Shown here: positions 34,130-43,800 of the stretch, piece by piece
Layout of the letters: each line of letters begins with the position of its first letter
Numbering within the stretch: position 1 is the stretch's first letter
DNA from: Streptomyces sp. MST-110588
Lineage (GTDB): Bacteria > Actinomycetota > Actinomycetes > Streptomycetales > Streptomycetaceae
Length of the DNA stretch: 64,000 nucleotides
Direction: 5' to 3'
NCBI RefSeq assembly: GCF_022695595.1
Contig: NZ_CP074380.1
Location: forward strand, 4,943,501 to 5,007,500
Program-made: the position numbers and the translations under genes
Notes under the pieces: generated by a model
What the model was told of the DNA's origin: nothing
The model's database searches: none
What the model saw: the letters and a program-made list of their open reading frames with translations, nothing else

Positions 34130-35212
34130 GTGACTGAAGCGATCCTCCTGGTCGGCGGCAAGGGCACCAGACTGCGCCCGCTGACGGTGCACACGCCCAA
34201 GCCCATGGTCCCGGCGGCCGGCGTGCCCTTCCTCACGCACCAGTTGGCCCGCGCCCGCGCCGCCGGCGTCGAGCACATCGTGCTTGCCACCTCCTACCTG
34301 GCCGAGGTCTTCGAGCCGTACTTCGGCGACGGGTCGGCGCTGGGGCTGCACCTGGAGTACGTCACCGAGGAGGAGCCGCTGGGCACCGGCGGCGCCATCC
34401 GCAACGTCGCCTCCCGGCTGCGGTCCGCTCCCGGCGACCCGGTGCTGATCTTCAACGGGGACATCCTCACCGGCCTGGACATCGAGGCATTGGTGGACAC
34501 CCACCGCACCACCGGCGCCGACGTCTCCCTGCACCTGACCCGGGTGGCGGACCCGCGCGCCTTCGGCCTGGTCCCCACCGACCCGTCCGGCCGGGTCACC
34601 GCCTTCCTGGAAAAGCCCCAGACACCCGAGGAGATCGTCACCGACCAGATCAACGCCGGCGCGTACGTCTTCAACCGTTCGGTGATCGACACCATCCCGG
34701 CCGGCCGCCCGGTCTCCGTGGAGCGGGAGACCTTCCCCGGGCTGCTGGCCGACGGCGCCCACCTCCAGGGCATGGTCGACTCCACCTACTGGCTGGACCT
34801 GGGCACCCCGCACGCCTTCGTACGCGGCTCCGCCGACCTGGTCCTGGGCCGCGCCCCGTCCCCGGCCGTACCCGGCCGCTGCGGCGACCGCCTGGTCATG
34901 GACGGAGCCGATGTCGCGCCGGACGCCAAGCTCTCGGGCGGTACGGCGGTCGGCGCGGGCGCGGTGATCGGCTCCGGCGCGCGCGTCGAGGGCAGTACGG
35001 TCCTGGACGGGGCGGTCGTCGAGGCGGGCGCCCATGTGCAGGACTCCCTGGTCGGCGCGGGGGCGCGCATCGGGGCCCGCACGGTCCTGGAGGGCGCGGT
35101 GATCGGGGACGGCGCGGTCATCGGCGCCGACAACGAGCTGCGGGACGGTGTGCGGGTGTGGTGCGGCGCACAGATCCCGGCGGGCGCGGTGCGCTTCTCC
35201 TCCGACCAGTAG
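34130..35212 (+). CDS. NDP-sugar synthase, likely mannose-1-phosphate guanylyltransferase
   Basis: A 360-residue nucleotidyltransferase that couples a sugar-1-phosphate with an NTP. The signature is EAILLVGGKGTRLRPLTVHTPKPMVP. The metal-binding Asp lies in VLIFNGDILTG; VTAFLEKPQTP and STYWLDLGTPHAF complete the active site. A left-handed beta-helix C-terminal domain (from about residue 265) shows hexapeptide repeats such as GAVIGSGARVEGSTVL. GTG 34130 has AGGAAG about 13 bases upstream. With manB and manA in the same window, a GDP-mannose role is likely; in Mycobacterium the corresponding position beside fbiA/fbiB holds the GDP-mannose enzyme (from memory). UDP-glucose or another sugar cannot be excluded. 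Confidence 0.88.
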   Translation: MTEAILLVGGKGTRLRPLTVHTPKPMVPAAGVPFLTHQLARARAAGVEHIVLATSYLAEVFEPYFGDGSALGLHLEYVTEEEPLGTGGAIRNVASRLRSAPGDPVLIFNGDILTGLDIEALVDTHRTTGADVSLHLTRVADPRAFGLVPTDPSGRVTAFLEKPQTPEEIVTDQINAGAYVFNRSVIDTIPAGRPVSVERETFPGLLADGAHLQGMVDSTYWLDLGTPHAFVRGSADLVLGRAPSPAVPGRCGDRLVMDGADVAPDAKLSGGTAVGAGAVIGSGARVEGSTVLDGAVVEAGAHVQDSLVGAGARIGARTVLEGAVIGDGAVIGADNELRDGVRVWCGAQIPAGAVRFSSDQ

Positions 35213-35291
35213 GGCCTACCGGCCGGTCGTGGGGAGCCGCCCCCGGCCGGCCGCGGGAAGGCAGCTCCGGCCGGTTGCCGGTGGCATCGCC

Positions 35292-35297
35292 TACCCT
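35292..35297 (+). promoter_or_regulatory. -10 hexamer of a probable leaderless glycosylase mRNA
   Basis: TACCCT ends six bases before ATG 35304, the same spacing as in purK and the response regulator. No ribosome site is seen. Confidence 0.5.
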
Positions 35298-35303
35298 GTC
35301 CGG

Positions 35304-36215
35304 ATGCCCGCCACCACCCGCACCTGGGCCCCGCCCGGCCCCTGCGACCTCGAACGCACCCTGTGCGTCCTGGGCCGCGGACCCGGCGACCCGGCCTTCG
35401 CGGTGGACCGGGGCGTCCTGTGGCGCGCCAGCCGTACACCCCAGGGACCGGGCACCCTGTGCGTCCGGGCCCTGCGGGGCGAGGGACTGATCGAGGCCGA
35501 GGCATGGGGGCCCGGCGCCGCATGGCTGCTGGACGGGCTGCCGGCCCTGCTGGGCGCCGCCGACGACCCGTCGGCCTTCGTCCCCCGCCACCGCGTCGTC
35601 CACGAGGCCCGGCGCCGCCACCCGGGCGTCCGGCTGGCCCGTACCGGACTGGTGCTGGAGTCGCTGATCCCCTCGGTCCTGGAGCAGAAGGTCACCAGTG
35701 ACGAGGCGTACCGCGCCTGGCGGCTGCTCCTCCAGCGGCACGGCGAGCCCGCGCCCGGCCCCAGGGAGCGGATGCGGGTGATGCCCGACCCCGCCGGCTG
35801 GGCGATGATCCCCTCCTGGGAGTGGCACCGGGCGGGCGTGGACGCCAAGCGCTCGGACACCGTCGTACGGGCCGCCCGGGTGGCCCGCCGCCTCGAAGAG
35901 GCCGCGGCCATGGACCTGCCCGAGGCGAGCCGGCGCCTCCAGGCCGTCCCCGGCATCGGCCCCTGGACGGCGGCGGAGACCCTTCAGCGCGCCAACGGCG
36001 CCCCGGACGCGATCACGGTCGGCGACCTCCACCTCCCGAAGATCATCGGCTACGCGCTCACCGGGCGCCGGGGCACGACCGACGAGGAGATGCTCGAACT
36101 CCTGGCCCCGTACGAGGGCCAGCGGCACCGCGCGGCCCGGCTGATCCTGCTGTCGGGGCGCACACCGCCACGGCGCGCGCCCCGCTTCCCCGTGGGGGAC
36201 ATCGCCCGGCTGTGA
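35304..36215 (+). CDS. DNA-3-methyladenine glycosylase family protein (AlkA/HhH-GPD)
   Basis: A 303-residue base-excision glycosylase. The C-terminal HhH-GPD region has LQAVPGIGPWTAAETLQRANG (helix-hairpin-helix) followed by ITVGDLHLPK, whose Asp is the expected catalytic residue. The N-terminal part has the DLERTLCVLGRGPGDPAF strand pair and VLESLIPSVLEQKVTSDEA, where the Gln-Lys pair lines the active site. It would remove alkylated purines from DNA. ATG 35304 is preceded by TACCCT and six bases, suggesting a leaderless message. It is single, between the sugar nucleotidyltransferase and the convergent F420 genes. Confidence 0.9.
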   Translation: MPATTRTWAPPGPCDLERTLCVLGRGPGDPAFAVDRGVLWRASRTPQGPGTLCVRALRGEGLIEAEAWGPGAAWLLDGLPALLGAADDPSAFVPRHRVVHEARRRHPGVRLARTGLVLESLIPSVLEQKVTSDEAYRAWRLLLQRHGEPAPGPRERMRVMPDPAGWAMIPSWEWHRAGVDAKRSDTVVRAARVARRLEEAAAMDLPEASRRLQAVPGIGPWTAAETLQRANGAPDAITVGDLHLPKIIGYALTGRRGTTDEEMLELLAPYEGQRHRAARLILLSGRTPPRRAPRFPVGDIARL

Positions 36216-36287
36216 GGACTGCGCCCGGTTGCCGGCCGGGCGGAATCCGTCACCCGTGACCCCGTATCACGGCGTACGGCGTGGCGG

Positions 36288-37667
36288 TCAGCGGACGAGG
36301 ACGAAGCCGTCGGCGTCCCGGGCCGGCCGGGCCGGCGGCGCCTGGGCCGGCCGCCCCACGGCCACCGCGCCCATCGGGTCCCAGGTGCCGGGCAGCTCCA
36401 GGACCTCCCGTACGACGTCCCGGCAGAACATCGTCGAGGAGATCCACGCCGAGCCCAGCCGCTCCCCGGCGAGCGCGACCAGGAAGTTCTGGATGCCCGC
36501 GCCGTTGGCGACGACGAACATCTCCCGCTCGGCCGCGTTGCGCCGCTCGTCCGGATAGGTGTGCGAGCCGTCCATGACCAGGCAGGGCACCACCAGGTAC
36601 GGCGCCTTGCGCAGCACGTCACCGCGCCGCACCCGCTTGGCGATGGACTCCTCGCCGAAGCCGTCCCCGCGCAGATCGGCGATCCAGGCGTCGCGCATGG
36701 CGTCCAGCAGCCGCAGCCGGGTCTCGGGGGACTCCAGCAGCACGAACCGCCAGGGCGTCGTGTGGTGCGGGGCCGGGGCGGTGAGCGCCGCGGCGACCGC
36801 CCGCCGCACCGCGCCGCCGTCCACCGGATCGTCGGTGAACTCCCGCACCGTACGGCGCAGCGTCACCGCCTCCCGTACGGCCTCGGAGGTGCCCAGGCGG
36901 AACATGTCGTCCGCGGCGCCCCGCACCATCGCCCGCGCGCCGGGGGCCTCCTGCTCGGACCGGACGTCCTGTCCGGGCCGGTCGTCCGGCCCGCTTCGGC
37001 CGTCTTCCGCAGGGCCGGCGGTCACCACGTGGGACAGGCCGCGCACCACCGCGACCGGCAGCCCGTCCGCCTTGCCCTTGACCAGGTCACCGGCGGCGGC
37101 CAGCTCGTCGGCCACCGCCACCACCGTCGCGCTCAGCGGATTGCCGTACGCGTCCTGGCCGCCCCGCAGGTCCTCCAGCACCCGGACGCCGGCCGCGCCG
37201 ATCGCCATGTCCGTCAGCCCGGCGCGCCACGGCCGCCCGGCGGTGTCGCTGACCACGACGCCCACGTTCACGCCGAGCGCCGTGCGCAGTTCCTCCCTGA
37301 TGGCCCGCGCCGAGGCGTCCGGGTCCTCCGGCAGCAGCAGCACGGTCCCGGCGGGTGTGTTGGAGGCGTCGACCCCGGCCGCGGCCATGACCAGGCCGAG
37401 CCGGTTCTCCACGATCCGCAGCGTCCCGCGCCGCGCCACGACCCGTACGGTCTCCTGGTCGATGGCCGCCTCGCGGTCGACGGCCTCCAGCATCCGGCCC
37501 TCCGCCTTGCTGACGATCTTGGAGGTCACCAGCAGGATGTCGCCGTCGGCGAGCCCCGGCAGCCCCTCCGCCGTGGCAGCCGCGGCGATCAGCTTGGCGA
37601 GGTCGTCACCGGCCTGCACCTGAGGCATGCCGGGCAGCGCCCAGACCCGGTAGGACGGCACGGTCAC
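36288..37667 (-). CDS. fbiB: Coenzyme F420 biosynthesis protein FbiB (F420-0:gamma-glutamyl ligase / nitroreductase-fold fusion)
   Basis: A 459-residue two-domain enzyme. Residues about 1-245 form the gamma-glutamyl ligase that adds glutamates to F420-0 with GTP ([57 protein letters not shown]). Residues about 265-455 are an FMN nitroreductase-like domain ([29 protein letters not shown]). This fusion is the actinobacterial FbiB form, whose C-terminal half reduces dehydro-F420. GTG 37667 overlaps the fbiA stop by four bases, so the two are co-translated. It is complete with no missing segments. Confidence 0.95.
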   Translation of the reverse strand: MTVPSYRVWALPGMPQVQAGDDLAKLIAAAATAEGLPGLADGDILLVTSKIVSKAEGRMLEAVDREAAIDQETVRVVARRGTLRIVENRLGLVMAAAGVDASNTPAGTVLLLPEDPDASARAIREELRTALGVNVGVVVSDTAGRPWRAGLTDMAIGAAGVRVLEDLRGGQDAYGNPLSATVVAVADELAAAGDLVKGKADGLPVAVVRGLSHVVTAGPAEDGRSGPDDRPGQDVRSEQEAPGARAMVRGAADDMFRLGTSEAVREAVTLRRTVREFTDDPVDGGAVRRAVAAALTAPAPHHTTPWRFVLLESPETRLRLLDAMRDAWIADLRGDGFGEESIAKRVRRGDVLRKAPYLVVPCLVMDGSHTYPDERRNAAEREMFVVANGAGIQNFLVALAGERLGSAWISSTMFCRDVVREVLELPGTWDPMGAVAVGRPAQAPPARPARDADGFVLVR

Positions 37668-38665
37668 GCGCGGACCTCCTCGGCGAGCGCCAGGGCCTCG
37701 CGGGCCATCGCGGCGGCGGCCTGAACGTCCGTCATCATCAGCGGTACGGCCCGGCAGCGGATGCCCGCGGCCTCGACCCGGGCGACCGTGTCCGCGTCCA
37801 CGGTGTCCACCAGCCAGCCGTCCAGCAGCCCGGAACCGTAGTGCTGGGCGACGGCCGCCGCGGTCGCCTCGACGCCCACCGCCGCCAGCACCTTGTCCGC
37901 CATGCCGCGCACCGGCGCGTCCCCGACGATCGGCGACAGACCGACCACCGGCACCCCGGCGTCCGCGATGGCCTCCCGGATGCCCGGCACCGCCAGGATC
38001 GTGCCGATGCTCACCACCGGGTTGGACGGCGGGAAGAGGATCACGTCCGCCTCGCCGATCGCCTCCAGCACGCCCGGCGCCGGCTTGGCCTGGTCGGCGC
38101 CGACCGGCACGATCGCGTGCGCCGGGACCGAGGCCCGCAGCCGTACCCAGTACTCCTGGAAGTGGATCGCCTTGCGCTCGCCGGCGCCGTCGGCCTCACC
38201 GTCCGTACCTCCGGCCGTGTCCTGGGAGGGCAGCGTGACGGCGACATGGGTCTCCACGCGGTCGTCCGACATCGGCAGCAGCCGCACCCCGGGCTTCCAC
38301 CGCGCGCACAGCGCCTCGGTCACCGCGCTCAGCGGGTAGCCGGCGCCGAGCATCTGCGTACGGACGATGTGGGTGGCGAAGTCGCGGTCGCCGAGCCCGA
38401 ACCAGTCCGGGCCCACGCCGTAGGCCGCCAGTTCCTCCTTGACGTGGAAGGACTCCTCCGTACGGCCCCAGCCCTGCTCCTCGTTGATGCCGCCGCCGAG
38501 CGTGTACATCACGGTGTCGAGGTCGGGACAGACCTTCAGTCCGAACAGGTGGATGTCGTCACCGGTGTTGCCGATGACGGTGATGTCCGTGTCCGGAGCC
38601 GCTGCTTTCAGACCCCGCAGGAAGCGGGCGCCGCCGATACCGCCGGCCAGAACCACAATGCGCAT
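37664..38665 (-). CDS. fbiA: 2-phospho-L-lactate transferase (or PEP-using equivalent) of F420 biosynthesis
   Basis: A 333-residue CofD/FbiA enzyme that joins the activated phospholactyl or phosphoenolpyruvyl group to Fo. Signature: [19 protein letters not shown], then [29 protein letters not shown]. Later segments are [22 protein letters not shown] and [19 protein letters not shown]. The ATG at 38665 begins exactly at the family N-terminus; no ribosome site is visible, so a leaderless message is possible. An insertion of about 15 residues ([15 protein letters not shown]) lies in a surface loop. fbiB follows with a GTGA overlap. fbiC and fbiD are not in this window. Confidence 0.95.
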   Translation of the reverse strand: MRIVVLAGGIGGARFLRGLKAAAPDTDITVIGNTGDDIHLFGLKVCPDLDTVMYTLGGGINEEQGWGRTEESFHVKEELAAYGVGPDWFGLGDRDFATHIVRTQMLGAGYPLSAVTEALCARWKPGVRLLPMSDDRVETHVAVTLPSQDTAGGTDGEADGAGERKAIHFQEYWVRLRASVPAHAIVPVGADQAKPAPGVLEAIGEADVILFPPSNPVVSIGTILAVPGIREAIADAGVPVVGLSPIVGDAPVRGMADKVLAAVGVEATAAAVAQHYGSGLLDGWLVDTVDADTVARVEAAGIRCRAVPLMMTDVQAAAAMAREALALAEEVRA

Positions 38666-38840
38666 GGACAGCAGTGTGTCAGTCGCGGGCCGGATCGTTG
38701 AGGGGTGGTGGCCGGGGGAGGGCCGGTGGAGTACTGAGGGGGCGCGGGGGTTCACGGAGTGCTCGCCGAGTGCTCGCGGAGGTGACGGGGCGTCGGGCGC
38801 CGGTTCGTGGAAGGCGCCGGTTCGTGGAAGGCGCCTGTCC

Positions 38841-39404
38841 TCAGGGGCCGGTGGGTTGGCGGACGGCGGGCGCGTGCGCGGGGAGCGCGCCGTCGCGCAC
38901 GCCGGCGCAGTGGTGCATGGGCATCTCGGTCAGGCCGGGGAAGTAGACGTGCAGGCTGACGGCGGGTACGAGCGCGTCGTTGACGACCTCGTGGACGTAC
39001 CCGGGCGCGAAGACGTGCTGTGTCCCGGGCCGCAGGCCGCGCACCGTCTGGGTCCGCACCTGTCGCCTGCGTTCCGCTCCCCCGGCCACCGTCTGCGTAC
39101 GCTCCGTCAACTCGCCCTCCAGAACGGTGAACACGCCGAAGGACGGTCCGTGGTCGTGCAGTCCGCTGCCCTGGCCCGGCAGCCAGCTCAGCAGCCAGAC
39201 CTCGTAACCGGGACCGGTGCGCAGGCGGTGGTACCAGCGGGTGGTGGCGTCGTACCGGACGAGCGGGGCCCAGGCGGCGCGGTCGGCGGCTACTTCACGG
39301 GCCAGCCCCGCGAAGCCGGCGACGGTGGACGGGTGGGCGGGGACGGGCGGCAGCAGGTGGGGGACGGCGAGCGGGTCGCCGGCGATCTGGACGTCGCTGT
39401 TCAT
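38841..39404 (-). CDS. Cysteine dioxygenase (cupin)
   Basis: A 187-residue type I cysteine dioxygenase-like enzyme, oxidising cysteine to cysteine sulfinate with a non-haem iron. The iron ligands are the two His of GLHDHGPSFGVFTVLEGEL and the His of APGYVHEVVND. The Gly in this region replaces the Cys that forms the Cys-Tyr cofactor in mammals, normal for bacterial forms. ATG 39404 is the family start and has GAGGAACTCC upstream; the longer frame to 39596 is not needed. It is followed by the fbiA gene on the same strand and divergent from whiB. It may supply taurine or sulfite metabolism; no such genes are adjacent. Confidence 0.9.
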   Translation of the reverse strand: MNSDVQIAGDPLAVPHLLPPVPAHPSTVAGFAGLAREVAADRAAWAPLVRYDATTRWYHRLRTGPGYEVWLLSWLPGQGSGLHDHGPSFGVFTVLEGELTERTQTVAGGAERRRQVRTQTVRGLRPGTQHVFAPGYVHEVVNDALVPAVSLHVYFPGLTEMPMHHCAGVRDGALPAHAPAVRQPTGP

Positions 39405-39661
39405 GTGCGTGGAGTTCCTCGGCGCAAATGCTGGAGCTACGGGAATGACACGGGTGTCACGGGGCAGACGCGCCACGGCACGGTGGCGGGATGCCGCGGA
39501 TGGAGCAGAAGCAGGGGAAGAGGGCTGGAGCTCGGTGGCTTCAACAGCTCGAACAGCGACAGCGGGCCTGGGCAGCGCAGAGCGACCCGTAGGCACGGGT
39601 CAGTCGGAGCGCGGGCATCGCTGGCATGGGGTCAAGGAGACCGGGTCCCCGGCGCGATGTC

Positions 39662-39695
39662 AACCGGATGACCGGTTTGGTGGAAATGTTTCACC
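39662..39695. promoter_or_regulatory. Paired inverted repeats in the long whiB upstream region
   Basis: The 679-base gap between the dioxygenase and whiB holds AACCGG-N4-CCGGTT (39662-39677). Overlapping into the next turn is a 17-base imperfect palindrome, GGTGGAAATGTTTCACC (39679-39695). This gap is less GC-rich than its flanks and is otherwise gene-free. It probably contains several regulator sites of the developmental gene whiB, but which factor binds here is unknown. Confidence 0.4.
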
Positions 39696-39981
39696 TCATC
39701 CAGTTACCCGGCGCAGAGAAAGGTTTGTGCAGTCGGGAGCGGGGAGAAGTCCGCCAGCGACCGCACCGTCAAACGCCGTTGCGTTCTTGTGACCGGAATG
39801 TGATCAAGCCCGCTTCGGTGGGTGAAGTGCAACGGTGACGCCGTCCGTCGCGTCCTTGACTGTGTGAAGGACGTGGCGGGAGGTACCGCTGAGGTTCTGT
39901 CCTATTTTTAGGTGATTTGAACACTTTCTGCATACGCTTGGTTCCGCAGAGTGAATAAGGGGCTCAATAGCAGATCTCAGC

Positions 39982-40011
39982 TTGACTGGCCCGGATCGGC
40001 ACACTTGTAAT
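39982..40011 (+). promoter_or_regulatory. whiB promoter
   Basis: TTGACT (39982-39987), an 18-base spacer and TGTAAT (40006-40011) form a good vegetative-type promoter. It would start transcription near 40018 and leave a leader of about 65 bases before whiB. Confidence 0.6.
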
Positions 40012-40083
40012 TTCACTCGTGTCGTTCAGCCGCCATCGATAACGGCTGCATCACGGGGACGTAAAGACAGACGAGGGGCGCAC

Positions 40084-40347
40084 ATGACCGAGCTGTTCCA
40101 GGAATTGCTGGTCGAGGAGGCGGACGAGGAGCTCGGCTGGCAGGAGCGCGCACTGTGCGCCCAGACCGACCCCGAATCCTTCTTCCCGGAGAAGGGTGGC
40201 TCCACCCGCGAGGCCAAGAAGGTCTGCCTCGCGTGCGAGGTCCGGTCCGAATGCCTGGAGTACGCCCTCGCCAACGACGAACGCTTCGGCATCTGGGGCG
40301 GCCTGTCCGAGCGCGAGCGGCGCCGGCTGAAGAAGGCTGCCGTCTGA
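40084..40347 (+). CDS. whiB: WhiB, iron-sulfur developmental regulator
   Basis: An 87-residue WhiB-like protein matching the canonical sporulation regulator in length and sequence as I remember it. The four cluster ligands are Cys in ALCAQTDPESFFPEKGG, the pair in VCLACEVRSEC and its last Cys. The turn GIWGGLSERERRRLKK is the DNA-binding end. With WhiA it activates genes for the switch from growth to septation in aerial hyphae. ATG 40084 follows GAGGGGCGC. The long upstream region with a promoter at 39982-40011 and inverted repeats suggests several inputs. Position beside fbiA/fbiB equals whiB2 in mycobacteria (from memory). Confidence 0.97.
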   Translation: MTELFQELLVEEADEELGWQERALCAQTDPESFFPEKGGSTREAKKVCLACEVRSECLEYALANDERFGIWGGLSERERRRLKKAAV

Positions 40348-40370
40348 GAGGGTCCGTCCGACCCGGAACC

Positions 40371-40498
40371 ATCCGAACGGAATCCGGCTGATCCGGTACC
40401 CCGTCCGACCGGAACCGGTCCGAACGGATCTGAACCGGTCCGAACCGGGAGCCGGCCGTTTCCGGCCGCACCGTTCCGGGGCCCGTCCGACCGGGCCC
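40371..40498. terminator. Repeat-rich region with whiB terminator hairpin
   Basis: The 547-base gap after whiB starts with repeated CCGAACCGG/CCGAACGG units (40371-40460). A short CGGCCG hairpin and GGGCCCG-N6-CGGGCCC (40479-40498), a seven-pair stem and plausible terminator, follow. After it come several CGTACGG elements (about 40513-40560) and nothing recognisable up to the glycosyltransferase start. Confidence 0.5.
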
Positions 40499-40894
40499 GC
40501 GTGATTCGACGGGCGCGTACGGCAGATCCGTACGGACATCCGTACGGCGTGCCCGTACGTCCACTTCCTCCGGCCCGGCGCGCGCTCGCCCACCCGGCCG
40601 CCCCGGCACCCGGCCGCCGCGCCCTGCCAGGCGTATCCGTCCCGCTTCCTGCGGACCTGCTTCCTCCGGCGTCCCGAACGGTGCGCGCCGCCCCCGGCCG
40701 CCGTATGCCCGCCGTCGCATACAAAGCGTGCGGGTCGCGTACGAGCCGTCCGGCGTGTCGCCGTGAGCCATTAGTGTGGGGCCCCGTCCGGAGACGCACC
40801 AACGCCCCCACAGGGCGCGCGCGTCCACCGCAGTCAGCAGCGCAGCGCTATGCCGGGGGAGGACCCCCAGACCCCGGGGAGGGCCCGTACCTCG

Positions 40895-43800
40895 ATGTCC
40901 GTGCACAGTCAGTCGGCCGCGCAGACCGACCCCCACGCAGCCACCCCCGAATTCCCGCGGCACGTCGTCACCGCCGTGCTCGTCTCCCACGACAGTGCCC
41001 GCTGGCTGCCCGACGCGCTGGCCGGACTGCTCGGCCAGGAACGCCCCGTACAGAGCATCGTCGCCGCCGACACCGGCAGCGCGGACGACTCCGCCCAACT
41101 GCTGAGAGAGGCCCTCGGCGACGAACGCGTGCTGCACCTGGCCCGCCGCTCCGGTTTCGGCACCGCCGTCGACGAAGCGGTCCGCACGGCCCCCGTCCTG
41201 ACGCCGCAGGACCTGCCCTACCTCCAGCGCCCCAGCGGCTGGGACCCCGTCAGCCGCACCTGGCGCGACGAGGCGTTCGACATGCCGGAACTCCCGCACG
41301 GCGAACCCGTCCAGTGGCTGTGGCTGCTGCACGACGACTGCGCGCCCGAACCCGACGCCCTCGCCGAGCTGCTGCGGGTCGCCGACGCCAGCCCCGCAAC
41401 CGCCGTCCTGGGTCCCAAACTGCGGAGCTGGTACGACCGTCGGCAGCTCCTGGAAGCGGGCGTCAGCATCGCCCGCAGCGGGCGCCGCTGGACGGGCCTG
41501 GACCGGCGCGAGCAGGACCAGGGCCAGCACGACCAGGTCCGGCCGGTCCTGTCCGTCTCGACCGCCGGCATGCTCATCCGCCGCGACGTGTACGAGCAGT
41601 TGGGCGGCTTCGACCGGCGGCTGCCCCTGATGCGGGACGACGTCGACCTGTGCTGGCGCGCCCAGGCCGCCGGACACCAGGTGCTCGTCGCCCCGGACGC
41701 GGTGCTCCGGCACGCCGAGGCGTCCGCCCGCGAGCGCCGCCCCATCGACTGCGTGGGCCGCTCGGCGACCCGCCCGGCGCCCGGCCAGGGCGCCGGCGCC
41801 AAACGCTTCACCTCGCGCGGCGCCGGCCCGCACCGCGTGGACAAGGCGGGCGCCGTCTACACCCTGCTCGCCAATACGCGCGGGGCCCTGCTGCCCTACG
41901 TCCTGCTGCGGATCGTTCTGGGCACGCTGCTGCGGGTGCTGGCCTACCTGGTCGGCAAGGCGCCCGGACAGGCCGTCGACGAACTCGCCGGCCTCATCGG
42001 GACGCTGCTGCGCCCGGGGAAGATCCTGGCCGCCCGGCGCGTACGGGGCCGGCCCGCGGTACCGGCGAGCGAGCTGCGGCCTCTCTTCCCGCCGCCCGGC
42101 GCGACCGTACGGGCCACCGTCGAACAGTTCGCGAGCAACTTCGGCGCACGCTCCACGGCCGAGACCGCCCCGGCCGGGCGGCACGGCGCCGTGGAGTCCG
42201 GACCCGGCGGCGAGGACGCCGACTTCCTGGAGGTCGAGCAGTTCGCGCGGCTCAAGCGGATCGCCCGCCGCCCCGCGCCGGTGCTCTTCGCCGTCCTGCT
42301 GCTGGTCTCCCTCATCGCCTGCCGCGGTCTGGTCGGTACGGGCGCACTGGCGGGCGGGGCGCTGCTGCCCGCGCCCGCCGGCGCCTCCGGCCTGTGGTCC
42401 TCCTACCTCGATGGCTGGCACCCGGTCGGCGTCGGCGGCGTCGCCGACGCGCCGCCCTACCTGGCGGTCCTCGCCCTGGTGGCGAACCTCTTCCTCGGCA
42501 GCACCGGCGCCGCCTTGACCGTCCTGCTGGTCTGCTCGGTGCCGCTGGCCGGCCTGAGCGCCTACTTCGCCTCCCGGCCGCTGGTCACCTCCCGCCTCCT
42601 GCGGGCCTGGGGAAGCGTGGTGTACGCGTTCCTGCCCGCCGTCACCGGCGCGCTGGCGGGCGGTCGCGTGGGCACCGCCGTCCTGGCCGTCCTGCTGCCG
42701 CTGACGGCCCGGGCCGCGGTCGCGGCGAGCGGGCTGCGGCTGGAGCCCGGGGCGCGGCCGGGCTGGCGGGCCGTATGGGCGTACGCGCTGCTGCTGACCC
42801 TCACCACCGCCTTCACGCCGGTGGTGTGGCCGCTGGCGGTGGTGCTCGGGGCCGGGCTGATGGCGGTACGGCTGCTGGGCGGGCGCGGGGGCGTGGGCGG
42901 TCGCAAGGGCGGGCGCGGCGGACCGGGCGGCGGGTCCGGTGCCGGTGCGGGTGCCGGTGGCGGTGGCGGACTCGGGGGCGGGCTGCTCGCCCACGGGCTG
43001 CGTCTGCTCGCCGTGGTCCTCACCCCCCTCGTCGTCCTCGCCCCCTGGTCCCTGTCGCTGCTGGCCCACCCCGCCCGCCTCCTCCAGGAAGCCGGACTGG
43101 AGGACGGCGCCGGCCGGGCGAGCGCGCTGGACCTGCTGGGACTGAGCCCGGGCGGGCCGAAGGCGGCGGGCGGCGTCCTGCTGCTGGGCATCGTGCTGGC
43201 CGCACTCGCCGCCACGCTGCGCGACGGGCGGCAGCTCGCCATCCGTACGGCCTGGGGCGCGGCGCTGACCGGCCTGCTGTTCGCGGTGTGGACCAACGGC
43301 TCCCACTGGGCCGGGCCCGCCGTCCTCGTCTACGGGCTGGCGCTGCTGTGCGCCGCCGCGGTCGGCGCGGAGGGCATCCGTACCCGCATGACGGCGCTGG
43401 GCTTCGGCTGGAAGCAGCCGGTCGCGGTGCTCATCGCGCTCAGCGCCGTACTCGCTCCCCTGTACGCGGCCGTGAGCTGGATGATCACCGGCGCGGCCGG
43501 GCCGCTGGAGCGGCGCGACCCCGTACAGGTACCGGCGTTCGTGGCGGAGGAGTCCGCGACCTCCGACCGGGCCCGCACCCTGGTCCTGGACGGCACGGCC
43601 GACCGGGTCTCCTACACCCTCGTACGCGGCTCCGGGGCGAGCCTGGGCGACGCGGACCTCGCCGCCGAGGCGGGCGAGGACCAGCGGCTCGGCGGCGTCG
43701 TCGGCAACCTCGTGGCGGGCTCCGGCGCGGACCAGACCAGCCGGCTCGGCGGCTACGCGGTGCGCTACGTCCTGCTGCGGCCCGGAGCGCCGCGCGAGAT

